NCBI GenBank assembly: GCA_903872875.1
Contig: CAIQMJ010000994.1
Coordinates: forward strand, 1 to 9,962
DNA: 9,962 bases
Source of the DNA: an uncultured Variovorax sp.
GTDB lineage: Bacteria > Pseudomonadota > Gammaproteobacteria > Burkholderiales > Burkholderiaceae_C
Reading direction: 5' to 3'
The notes under the pieces were generated by a model, which ran no database searches, had not been told where the DNA came from, and saw only the letters and a program-made list of their open reading frames with translations. Shown piece by piece: positions 1-5,995 of the stretch; position 1 is the stretch's first letter; the number at the start of each line of letters is the position of its first letter. Both the position numbers and the translations under genes were made by a program.

Positions 1-436
1 CGCCGTGCCCTCCCGCGGCAGCGGCCCGCTGATGAACGACCTTCTCGGTGGCCAGGTGGCGATGGGCGTCGACACCGTCTCTGCCGCCTTCGGCTACATC
101 AAGAGCGGCCAGTTGAAGCCGCTGGCCGTGACATCCGCCCGGCGCGTGCCGCAACTGCCGGACGTGCCCACCGTCGCCGAGCACGGCAAGCCCGACCTCG
201 AGGCGGTCGGCTGGGCCGGCTTCCTGGTGCCCGCGAGCACGCCGCCGGCCGTCGTCGCCGTGCTGGAGCGCGAGATCCACCGCGTGATCGCGGACCGCGC
301 CATGCAGAACGCCTTCACCGAGCGCGGCGCCCTGCCCGACCTGCGCGGCGGCGCCGAATGGGGTGCCTTCGTGAAGGCCGAGGTACCGAAGTGGACCGAG
401 CTCATCGTCGCCAACAACATCAAGGTCGACCCCTGA
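1..436 (+). CDS. Bug/TctC-family periplasmic solute-binding protein, 3' part only
   Basis: This is the C-terminal part (about 144 residues) of a tripartite tricarboxylate transporter substrate-binding protein. Family members are about 320 residues, so roughly the first half, with the signal peptide, lies left of the window. The frame is already open at base 2, so the GTG at 5 is an internal Val and not a start. Visible family signatures are VPSRGSGPLMNDLLGGQV near the beginning, the segment IKSGQLKPLAVTSARR, and LPDVPTVAEHG, followed by the usual helical C-terminus ending in NNIKVDP. Such proteins bind carboxylates in the periplasm and deliver them to TctAB-type membrane permeases, although in Burkholderiales many are orphans. 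No TctA or TctB is visible here. It lies 64 bp upstream of the CoA-lyase/CoA-transferase genes on the same strand, which suggests its ligand is the acid those enzymes degrade. Family assignment is secure; the ligand is unknown. Confidence 0.93.
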   Translation, partial: AVPSRGSGPLMNDLLGGQVAMGVDTVSAAFGYIKSGQLKPLAVTSARRVPQLPDVPTVAEHGKPDLEAVGWAGFLVPASTPPAVVAVLEREIHRVIADRAMQNAFTERGALPDLRGGAEWGAFVKAEVPKWTELIVANNIKVDP

Positions 437-489
437 ATCCAGCGGCCGAGCCAGCCGATCGCGTCTTCTCCCTCCCCATTCCCATATCA

Positions 490-495
490 ACGGAG
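490..495 (+). promoter_or_regulatory. Ribosome binding site that supports the GTG start at 501
   Basis: ACGGAG lies five bases before the GTG at 501. It is the best Shine-Dalgarno match in this 64-bp gap. No ATG in this frame gives a full-length lyase with its conserved N-terminal SELAVPATSERFF segment, so the GTG start is preferred. Confidence 0.6.
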
Positions 496-500
496 TCCCC

Positions 501-1490
501 GTGTCCGCCACCATCATCCAGCCCCGCCGCCAGCGTCTGCAGCGCTCCGAACTCGCCGTGCCGGCCACCTCCGAGCGCTTCTTCTCGCGTGCCGCCGAAG
601 GCGATGCCGACGTCGTGTTCCTCGACCTCGAAGACGCGGTGGCCGATCGCTTCAAGAACGAGGCGCGCCGAAAGGCGATCGAGGCCCTCCAGCACATCGA
701 CTGGCGCAACAAGGCGGTGGCCGTGCGCATCAACGGCCTCGACACGCCCTGGGCGCTGCGCGACCTGATCGACGTGGTGAGCGAATGCCCGCGGCTGGAC
801 ATGGTGCTGCTGCCCAAGGCCGGCACCGCCTTCGACGTGCAGTTCGTCGAACAGGTGCTGGTCGGCATCGAACGCGAGAAGGGGCGCGACAAGCAGGTGG
901 GCATCGAGGTGTTGATCGAGACCTCGCAAGGCGTCGCACACGCCGAGGAGATCGCCGCGTCGTCGAGCCGGCTCGAAGCCATGATCTTCGGCATCGGCGA
1001 CTACACGGTCGACATGCGCACCAACGACTTCGTCTTCGGCACACCCAGTGCACGCTATGCGGTGCTGACGGCGCCCGATGCACAGGGCGTGCGGCAGCGG
1101 CACTGGAACGACCAGTGGCACTTCGCGCTGGCGCGCATCGTCAACGCCTGCCGCGCCTGTGGCGTGCGCGCCATCGACGGCCCGTTCACCGACTTCGGCG
1201 ACAGCGAGGGCTATCGCGCATCGGCAGTGCGCTCGGCGTCGCTCGGCTTCGAAGGCAAGTGGGCGATCCATCCTTCTCAGATCGCGATCGCCAACGAGGT
1301 CTACTCGCCCTCGCCCGAACAGCTGGACTGGGTCGGCAAGGTGCTGCAGACGCTCGAAGCCGCCGCCGCCGCGGGCAATGGCGCGGTCGGCGAGAAGGGC
1401 GTGCTGATCGACTTCGCACATGCCAAGCTGGCGCGCTCGATCCAGCAGCGGCAGGCTGCGATCGACGCACACATGGCAGGCAGCCGATGA
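501..1490 (+). CDS. CoA-ester lyase of the HpcH/HpaI-CitE family, malyl/citramalyl-CoA lyase type
   Basis: A 329-residue cytoplasmic TIM-barrel lyase, expected to cleave a 3-hydroxyacyl-CoA such as malyl-CoA, methylmalyl-CoA or citramalyl-CoA into an acyl-CoA plus a 2-oxoacid (glyoxylate or pyruvate), with Mg2+. Visible motifs in order: VPATSERFF (20-28); VVFLDLEDAVA (38-48); VRINGLDT (75-82) with the CoA/substrate Arg at 76; LLPKAG (103-108); EVLIET with the metal-ligand Glu at 140; FGIGDY (163-168) with the second metal ligand Asp at 167; DGPFTDFGD (226-234); and WAIHPSQI (254-261). Spacing of Arg76, Glu140 and Asp167 fits the Mcl-like lyases better than citrate-lyase beta subunits, which are shorter and sit beside citD/citF; neither is present here. 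The start is GTG, with ACGGAG five bases upstream. The stop overlaps the next start in ATGA, implying translational coupling to the CoA-transferase. The superfamily is certain; the exact substrate is not. Confidence 0.9.
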   Translation: MSATIIQPRRQRLQRSELAVPATSERFFSRAAEGDADVVFLDLEDAVADRFKNEARRKAIEALQHIDWRNKAVAVRINGLDTPWALRDLIDVVSECPRLDMVLLPKAGTAFDVQFVEQVLVGIEREKGRDKQVGIEVLIETSQGVAHAEEIAASSSRLEAMIFGIGDYTVDMRTNDFVFGTPSARYAVLTAPDAQGVRQRHWNDQWHFALARIVNACRACGVRAIDGPFTDFGDSEGYRASAVRSASLGFEGKWAIHPSQIAIANEVYSPSPEQLDWVGKVLQTLEAAAAAGNGAVGEKGVLIDFAHAKLARSIQQRQAAIDAHMAGSR

Positions 1491-2725
1491 ACGACGCCGC
1501 CGATACCGACAACGCGCCCGATACCCCGGCACCCACGGCACTCGCCGGCGTGCGCGTGCTCGACATCGCGACCTTCGTCGCGGCGCCCTTCAGCGGCACG
1601 ATCCTCGCGGACTTCGGCGCCGACGTCATCAAGATCGAGCAGCCCGGCGGCGGCGACCCGCTGCGCAAGTTCGGCACGCCGACCGAATGCGGCGACACGC
1701 TGGTCTGGCTCAGCGAAGCGCGCAACAAGCGCTTCGTCACGCTCGACCTTCGCATGCCGGCGGGGCGCGAGCTGTTCCTGAAGCTGGTTGCCGAATCCGA
1801 CGTGGTGCTGGAGAACTTCCGCCCCGGCACGATGGAGAAATGGGGCCTGGGCTATGACGTGCTGGCCGCCGCCAACCCGCGCATCGTGATGCTGCGCGTG
1901 AGTGCGTACGGCCAGACCGGCCCCTATCGCGAGAAGCCCGGCTTCGCCCGCGTGGCCCATGGCTTCGGCGGCCTGTCGCACCTGGCCGGCATGGCCGACG
2001 GCCCGCCGGTGGTGCCGGGCTCGACCTCGCTCGCCGACTACATCTCGGGCATGTGGGGCGCGCTGGGCGTGTTGATGGCGCTGCGCGTGGCGGAACGCAC
2101 CGGCCGGGGCCAGGTGATCGACGTGTCGCTGTATGAATCGATCTTCCGGCTGCTCGACGAACTGGTGCCGGCCTATGCGAAGTTCAACGAGATCCGGCAG
2201 CGGCTGGGCGCCGACGTGCCCCATGTGGTGCCGCACGGCCACTGGCAGACGGCCGAAGGCAAGTGGGTGGCGCTGGCCTGCTCGAGCGACAAGATCTTCG
2301 AGCGCATGGCACAGCTCATGGAGCGCCCCGAGCTCGCAGCGCCCGATCGCTTTGCCACCAACGCGCAACGGCTGGCCGGCCGTGCCGAGATCAATGCGGC
2401 CATTGCCGGATGGATCGGCAAGCTGCCAATGGCCGAGGCCATCGCGCGCTGCGACGCGGCCGGCGTGCCCTGCGGCCCGATCATGTCGATCGACGACATC
2501 TTCCAGGACCCGCAGTACGCGGCGCGCGGCAACCTGCAGCGCATCGACGATCCGCGTGTCGGCGAGATGGTCGTGCCGTCCGCGCAGCCGCGGATGTCCG
2601 CCACGCCGCCGGTGCTGCGCCATCTGGGCGGCGCGCTCGGCGCCGACACCGCGCAGGTGCTGTCCGAGCTGCTCGGACTCGGCGCCACCGACCTCGACAC
2701 GCTGCGCGGCCTTCGCGCGATCTGA
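1487..2725 (+). CDS. Family III CoA-transferase (CaiB/BaiF, formyl-CoA transferase type)
   Basis: A 412-residue CoA-transferase, normal length for the family. It moves CoA from a donor thioester such as succinyl-CoA or acetyl-CoA to a free carboxylic acid through an aspartyl-CoA intermediate. Motifs: LAGVRVLDIATFVAAPFSG (19-37); LADFGADVIKIEQPGGGDPLR (40-60); NKRFVTLDLR (80-89); LVAESDVVLENFRPGTMEKWGLGY (100-123); SAYGQTGPY (139-147); and SLADYISGMWGALGVL (181-196), with the probable catalytic Asp at 184. The C-terminal half has the usual small-domain elements GHWQTAEGKWVALAC and AGVPCGPIMSIDDIFQDPQ. The ATG shares four bases (ATGA) with the preceding lyase stop. An upstream extension of the frame to 785 is excluded because it would run antithetically through the lyase gene. 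With lyases on both sides, it most plausibly activates the hydroxy-acid, or its unsaturated precursor, that is then cleaved. Relatives act on L-malate, mesaconate, itaconate or citramalate; sequence alone does not choose among them. Confidence 0.92.
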   Translation: MNDAADTDNAPDTPAPTALAGVRVLDIATFVAAPFSGTILADFGADVIKIEQPGGGDPLRKFGTPTECGDTLVWLSEARNKRFVTLDLRMPAGRELFLKLVAESDVVLENFRPGTMEKWGLGYDVLAAANPRIVMLRVSAYGQTGPYREKPGFARVAHGFGGLSHLAGMADGPPVVPGSTSLADYISGMWGALGVLMALRVAERTGRGQVIDVSLYESIFRLLDELVPAYAKFNEIRQRLGADVPHVVPHGHWQTAEGKWVALACSSDKIFERMAQLMERPELAAPDRFATNAQRLAGRAEINAAIAGWIGKLPMAEAIARCDAAGVPCGPIMSIDDIFQDPQYAARGNLQRIDDPRVGEMVVPSAQPRMSATPPVLRHLGGALGADTAQVLSELLGLGATDLDTLRGLRAI

Positions 2726-2737
2726 CGGCAAGCGACC

Positions 2738-3739
2738 ATGAACCCAGCTGCACACACCCATCCACGCGAAGCCCTGTTCGACGGAGAGAAACCGCTGCCC
2801 GTGCTGCCGCCCTGCGAGCACTACGCCGGCAGCGAGAAACTGATCGCCAAGGCCTTCGAACTGCAGGCCGAGATGGGCCCGGTCTTCGACGTGACCTGCG
2901 ACTGCGAGGACGGCGCCGCCGCAGGCCAGGAGGCCGCGCATGTGCGCATGGCGGCGCACGCCATCGCGTCCGACGCCAACCGCCATGGCCGCGTCGGCGC
3001 GCGCATCCACGATGCGTCGTCGCCCGCATGGCGCAACGACGTCGACACGCTCGTCGGCGAAGCGGGCGACCGCATCGCCTACCTGACGCTGCCCAAGGCG
3101 ACATGCACCGGCGACGCTGCCCGGATGATCGACTACATCGCGGCCCGCGCCACCGTGGCCGGGCTCGGGCGCGCCATGCCGATCCATGTGCTGGTCGAGA
3201 CGCATGGCGCGCTGCGCGATGCGTTCGAGCTCGCCGCCCTGCCGCACGTCGAAGTGCTGGATTTCGGCCTGATGGACTTCGTCAGCGCACACCAGCGCGC
3301 CATCGGCTTCCAGGCGATGCGCAGCCCCGGCCAGTTCACGCATCCGCTGCTGGTACGCGCCAAGACCCGCATCGTGGCCGCTGCGCTCGCCAACGGCGTG
3401 GTGCCGGCGCACAACGTGTCGCTGTCGCTGCGCGATCCGGCCGCTACCGGCAACGACGCGCTGCGCGCCCGGCGCGAGTTCGGCTTCCTGCGCATGTGGA
3501 GCGTGCATCCGGCGCAGATCCGGCCGATCGTCGAAGCGATGTCACCCGAACCCGGCGAGGTCACGCAGGTCGGCGACATCCTGCTGGCCGCGAGCTCGGC
3601 GCAGTGGGGACCGATCAGCCATGAAGGCGAGCTGCACGACCGTGCGACCTACCGCTATTTCTGGAGCGTGCTGCAGGCGGCGAAGGCCGGCGGCATCGCG
3701 CTGCCGGAGGCGGTCGACGCGCGCTTCTTCGGCGCGTGA
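2738..3739 (+). CDS. Second CoA-ester lyase, divergent HpcH/HpaI-CitE subfamily
   Basis: A 333-residue protein of the same TIM-barrel superfamily as the lyase at 501-1490 but clearly not a recent duplicate. The conserved positions remain: DVTCDCEDGAA (51-61) replaces the FLDLEDAVA element; ARIHD has Arg at 89; LTLPKA has Lys at 120; VLVETHGAL has Glu at 154 as a metal ligand; LDFGLMDFVSAH has Asp at 180; MWSVHPAQIRPI spans 253-264. Its N-terminal segment (LPPCEHYAGSEKLIAKAFELQ) and the GLMDFVSAH motif differ from Mcl-type lyases. I recall similar Burkholderiales proteins of about 330 residues annotated only as CoA-ester lyases. It begins 12 bp after the CoA-transferase stop with only a weak ribosome site, consistent with co-transcription. 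It may act on a second intermediate, or as a thioesterase-like partner, as some CitE-like proteins do. The superfamily is secure and the function unknown. Confidence 0.88.
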   Translation: MNPAAHTHPREALFDGEKPLPVLPPCEHYAGSEKLIAKAFELQAEMGPVFDVTCDCEDGAAAGQEAAHVRMAAHAIASDANRHGRVGARIHDASSPAWRNDVDTLVGEAGDRIAYLTLPKATCTGDAARMIDYIAARATVAGLGRAMPIHVLVETHGALRDAFELAALPHVEVLDFGLMDFVSAHQRAIGFQAMRSPGQFTHPLLVRAKTRIVAAALANGVVPAHNVSLSLRDPAATGNDALRARREFGFLRMWSVHPAQIRPIVEAMSPEPGEVTQVGDILLAASSAQWGPISHEGELHDRATYRYFWSVLQAAKAGGIALPEAVDARFFGA

Positions 3740-3766
3740 ATCAGGGCGCGGGTCCCGGCCGGGCAC

Positions 3767-4645
3767 TCACGCCGCGTCGGCCGCAGCGATGCGGTCCAGC
3801 GCATCGATCGCATCGGCCGGCAGTTCCAGCTTTGCCGCGGCGAGGTTCTCGCGCAGATGTCCGACCGACGAGGTACCCGGGATCAGCAGGATGTTCGGCG
3901 ACCGGCGCAGCAGCCACGCCAAGGCAACCTGCATCGGCGTCGCCCCGAGCCGCTGCGCGACATCGGAGAGCCCCGACGACTGGAGCGGCGTGAAGCCGCC
4001 GAGCGGGAAGAAAGGCACGTACGGAATGCCGTCGCGTGCCAGGTCGTCGATCAGCGCGTCATCGTGGCGATACACCAGGTTGTACTGGTTCTGCACGCAG
4101 GCGATGCGGCAGATGCCACGCCCCTCGGCGATCTGTGCGGGCGTCACGTTGCTCAGGCCGACATGGCGCACGAGTCCCTGGCGCTGAATTTCGGCCAGCG
4201 CCGTCAGCGGCGCCTCGATCGACCCTTCGGCCGGGCCGTGCACGTCGAACATGATGCGCAGGTTCACGACGTCCAGCACCTCCAGGCCGAGGTTGCGCAG
4301 GTTGTCGTGCACCGCCTGCTTCAGCTCGTCGGGCGAGAACGCCGGCAACCACGCGCCGGTGTCGGAGCGCCTGGCGCCGATCTTGGTGACGATGACCAGG
4401 TCCTTCGCATACGGCGCCAGCGCCTCGCGGATGATCTGGTTGGTGACGTGCGGGCCGTAGAAGTCGCTGGTGTCGATGTGGTCGACGCCGCTCGCGACCG
4501 CCTCGCGCAGCACGGCCAGTGCGGCCTCGCGGTCTTTCGGCGGCCCGAACACGCCGGGGCCGGCGAGCTGCATGGCGCCATAGCCGAGCCGGTTGACGGC
4601 GCGGTCGCCGAGGTTGAAGGTGCGGTGGGTCTGCGTGCTGGACAT
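3767..4645 (-). CDS. pdxI: Aldo/keto reductase, pyridoxal reductase (PdxI/YdbC) type
   Basis: A 292-residue NADPH-dependent aldo/keto reductase with a near-complete match in recalled sequence to E. coli PdxI (YdbC), which reduces pyridoxal to pyridoxine in vitamin B6 salvage. Shared stretches include VNRLGYGAMQLAGPGVFGPP (17-36), HIDTSDFYGPHVTNQIIREAL (56-76), FSPDELKQAVHDNLRNLGL (103-121), LSNVTPAQIAEG (164-175), YVPFFPLGGFTPLQSS (209-224) and NILLIPGTSSVGHLREN (251-267). Catalytic Asp58, Tyr63 and Lys88 are present. The usual catalytic His position is occupied by Asn128 in LDVVNLRIM, which I believe is a trait of this subfamily and not a defect. The ATG at 4645 is chosen because the PdxI-like sequence begins there and AAGGAAAGA precedes it; in-frame sequence upstream lacks homology and overlaps the LysR gene. 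It is divergent to that LysR gene and convergent with the lyase gene, 27 bp away. Not obviously part of the CoA-lyase pathway. Confidence 0.9.
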   Translation of the reverse strand: MSSTQTHRTFNLGDRAVNRLGYGAMQLAGPGVFGPPKDREAALAVLREAVASGVDHIDTSDFYGPHVTNQIIREALAPYAKDLVIVTKIGARRSDTGAWLPAFSPDELKQAVHDNLRNLGLEVLDVVNLRIMFDVHGPAEGSIEAPLTALAEIQRQGLVRHVGLSNVTPAQIAEGRGICRIACVQNQYNLVYRHDDALIDDLARDGIPYVPFFPLGGFTPLQSSGLSDVAQRLGATPMQVALAWLLRRSPNILLIPGTSSVGHLRENLAAAKLELPADAIDALDRIAAADAA

Positions 4646-4650
4646 GCGGG

Positions 4651-4659
4651 TCTTTCCTT
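4651..4659 (-). promoter_or_regulatory. Ribosome binding site of the pdxI-like gene
   Basis: On the minus strand AAGGAAAGA precedes the ATG at 4645 by five bases (nine from its AAGGA core). It decides the start against the longer in-frame extension that reaches into the LysR gene. Confidence 0.7.
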
Positions 4660-4736
4660 GTGTGCGGGGAGATGAAGCGAGGTCGTGCGGCGCTGGCGCA
4701 TCGGTCAGGCATGCCGTATTCGACCCCCTGCGGTGC

Positions 4737-4765
4737 AGTCTAGGCACCCGATCGCTGTTTGATAA
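4737..4765 (-). promoter_or_regulatory. Candidate sigma-70 promoter for the pdxI-like gene
   Basis: Reading the minus strand, TTATCA (4765-4760) and TAGACT (4742-4737) are separated by 17 bases, each matching four of six consensus positions. Transcription would begin near 4730 and give a leader of about 85 bases. The -35 element lies within the T-N11-A motif at 4760-4772, so LysR binding there would directly touch polymerase. This was found by eye only. Confidence 0.35.
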
Positions 4766-4772
4766 CCCGTCA
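4760..4772. promoter_or_regulatory. Possible LysR box (T-N11-A)
   Basis: T at 4760 and A at 4772 are separated by 11 bases within TTGAT-N7-CACAA, whose outer TTG and CAA are inverted. This is the minimal LysR-family recognition pattern, in the divergent region between the regulator and the pdxI-like gene. T-N11-A is frequent by chance; location is the main support. Confidence 0.3.
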
Positions 4773-4778
4773 CAATCG

Positions 4779-4791
4779 GCACAGGCTGTGC
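4779..4791. promoter_or_regulatory. Perfect 6-1-6 palindrome, operator candidate
   Basis: GCACAG-G-CTGTGC is a perfect inverted repeat of six-base arms around a single G, ending 13 bases before the LysR start codon. A one-base centre cannot form a stable hairpin loop, so a protein-binding site is more likely than an RNA structure. Its position would suit autorepression of the LysR gene. Confidence 0.4.
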
Positions 4792-4804
4792 GGGATTCAA
4801 CACA

Positions 4805-5722
4805 ATGAAAGTCGACCTCGGGGATCTGAACGCGTTCGTCGCCGTGGCGGGGGCGAAGGGCTTTCGCGATGGCGCGCGCCTGAGCGGCGGCAGCGCATCG
4901 GCACTGAGCGAGGCGGTGCGCCGGCTGGAAGCCCAGCTCGGCGTGCGGCTGCTGCACCGCACGACACGCAGCGTGCTGCCGACGGAAGCCGGGCAGCGCC
5001 TCTTGGAGCGGCTGCGGCCCGCGCTCACCGAGGTCGAGGCTGCGCTCGACGTGGTGAACGGCTTTCGCGACCGGCCGGCCGGCACGCTCAAGCTGAACGT
5101 GCCGATCAGCGCGTCACGGCTCGTGCTGCCATCGATCGTGCCGCGCTTCCTTGCAGAGTACCCCGACATCTCGCTCGAGGTGATTGCAGAGGACGGCTTC
5201 GTCGACGTGCTGGCGGCGGGCTGCGATGCCGGCATCCGCTATGACGAACGGCTCGAGCAGGACATGGTCGCCGTGCCGATCGGTCCGCGCGTCCAGCGTT
5301 TCGCCGTCGCGGCGGCGCCGGCCTATCTCGATCGCCGTGGCCGCCCGGACCATCCGCGCGAACTGCTCGGCCATGCGTGCCTGCGCGGCCGCTTCGCCAG
5401 CGGCGCGATGCCGCCGTGGGACTTCGAACGCGATGGCGAGAAGCTGCGCATCGACGTGACGGGACAGTTGATCGTGCGGCTGGGCGGCACGACCGACCTC
5501 GCGGTGGATGCCGCCCTGGCGGGCGCCGGGGTGATCTACCTGTTCGAGGACTGGCTGCGGCCGCATCTCGACAGCGGCGCGCTCGAACCCATCCTGGCAC
5601 CCTGGTGGCCCTGCTTCTCCGGCCCGTTCCTCTACTACCCCGGCCGCCGCCTGCTGCCGGCGCCGCTGCGGGCGTTCGTCGATTTCATCCGGGGCGACCC
5701 CACGTCCGACTCGGCGAACTGA
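4805..5722 (+). CDS. LysR-family transcriptional regulator
   Basis: A 305-residue regulator of standard LysR length. The N-terminal winged helix-turn-helix covers about residues 1-60: MKVDLGDLNAFVAVAGAKGF, the recognition-helix region LSGGSASALSEAVRRLEAQLG, then VRLLHRTTRSVLPTEAGQRLL. A linker helix follows to about 90, then the periplasmic-binding-like effector domain begins with GTLKLNVPISASRLVLPSIVPRFLAEYPDISLEV, and GAGVIYLFEDWLRPHLDSGAL lies near the C-terminus. The start at 4805 gives the canonical beginning; the ribosome site is weak (GGGA at 4792-4795, nine bases off). It is divergent from the pdxI-like reductase with 159 bp between start codons, the classic arrangement in which a LysR protein regulates the neighbour and itself. 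Effector unknown; regulation of the reductase is inference. Confidence 0.95.
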   Translation: MKVDLGDLNAFVAVAGAKGFRDGARLSGGSASALSEAVRRLEAQLGVRLLHRTTRSVLPTEAGQRLLERLRPALTEVEAALDVVNGFRDRPAGTLKLNVPISASRLVLPSIVPRFLAEYPDISLEVIAEDGFVDVLAAGCDAGIRYDERLEQDMVAVPIGPRVQRFAVAAAPAYLDRRGRPDHPRELLGHACLRGRFASGAMPPWDFERDGEKLRIDVTGQLIVRLGGTTDLAVDAALAGAGVIYLFEDWLRPHLDSGALEPILAPWWPCFSGPFLYYPGRRLLPAPLRAFVDFIRGDPTSDSAN

Positions 5723-5727
5723 GGGCC

Positions 5728-5755
5728 TGTCCGCAACGCTACCCGGCCGCGGACA
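5728..5755. terminator. Weak inverted repeat between convergent genes
   Basis: TGTCCGC (5728-5734) and GCGGACA (5749-5755) form perfect seven-base arms around a 14-base spacer. It sits just after the LysR stop and overlaps the 3' end of the minus-strand DUF7661-like gene. It could end transcription from both sides, but neither strand has a T-run, so intrinsic termination is doubtful. Confidence 0.3.
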
Positions 5756-5966
5756 CGACTTCCACGACGTCGCCGTTGGTCGGCGTCGCGCTCTCGTGAT
5801 AGATGTCGTACAAATATTGCGCGAGCTCTTCGCGGGTGACGTCGGACGGGATCGCGAACTCGGATTTGCGCCGCTTGCCGTCGGACCCCGACAGGTAGCA
5901 GTGCCATCGATCCCCGTCTCTTTCGATGGCCATGATTCGGCCGAACACGTTGAAGACGTACTGCAT
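5739..5966 (-). CDS. Small conserved protein, probably DUF7661 family
   Basis: A 75-residue soluble protein without signal peptide or membrane segment. It begins MQYVFNVFGRIMAIERDGDR, has Trp21 in a beta-hairpin-like stretch (DRWHCYLSGSDGKRRKSEFAIP), then an acidic helix (TREELAQYLYDIYHE, about 44-58) and the tail ATPTNGDVVEV. From memory this pattern (VFGR, W, GKRR, YL-D-HE-ATP) is that of small Burkholderiales proteins now grouped as DUF7661; the family name is my recollection and not a search result. Function is unknown. The ATG at 5966 has AGGAGA eight bases upstream, and the preceding flavoprotein gene ends 29 bp before it on the same strand, so the two are probably co-transcribed. The minus-strand frame continues upstream but only as a shadow of the flavoprotein gene. 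The stop is TAG, 16 bp from the convergent LysR gene. Confidence 0.82.
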   Translation of the reverse strand: MQYVFNVFGRIMAIERDGDRWHCYLSGSDGKRRKSEFAIPSDVTREELAQYLYDIYHESATPTNGDVVEVVSAAG

Positions 5967-5974
5967 CAGGCGGA

Positions 5975-5980
5975 TCTCCT
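5975..5980 (-). promoter_or_regulatory. Ribosome binding site of the DUF7661-like gene
   Basis: AGGAGA on the minus strand lies eight bases before the ATG at 5966. It is one of the strongest Shine-Dalgarno sequences in the window and supports independent translation of this small gene. Confidence 0.75.
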
Positions 5981-5995
5981 CTTCTTCATGGTGAC

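Noticed and set aside
420..1541. A 373-codon minus-strand frame opposite the first lyase
   Set aside because: Low-complexity GC-driven composition and no family signature; explained by the codon bias of the sense gene.
1301..3508. A 735-codon open frame on the minus strand, opposite the CoA-transferase and both lyases
   Set aside because: Its translation is rich in His, Arg, Gln and Ala with no recognisable motif, and it is antisense to three clear enzyme genes. Such frames are expected opposite GC-rich genes with G/C third positions.
3754..3763. CCCGGCCGGG palindrome between the convergent lyase and pdxI genes as a terminator
   Set aside because: As a hairpin it would have only a three-base stem with a four-base loop and no T-run; probably chance in GC-rich sequence.
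4646..4957. Longer N-terminus of the pdxI-like protein
   Set aside because: The extra 104 residues match nothing, overlap the LysR coding region, and the PdxI-like sequence starts at the Met encoded at 4645 with a good ribosome site.
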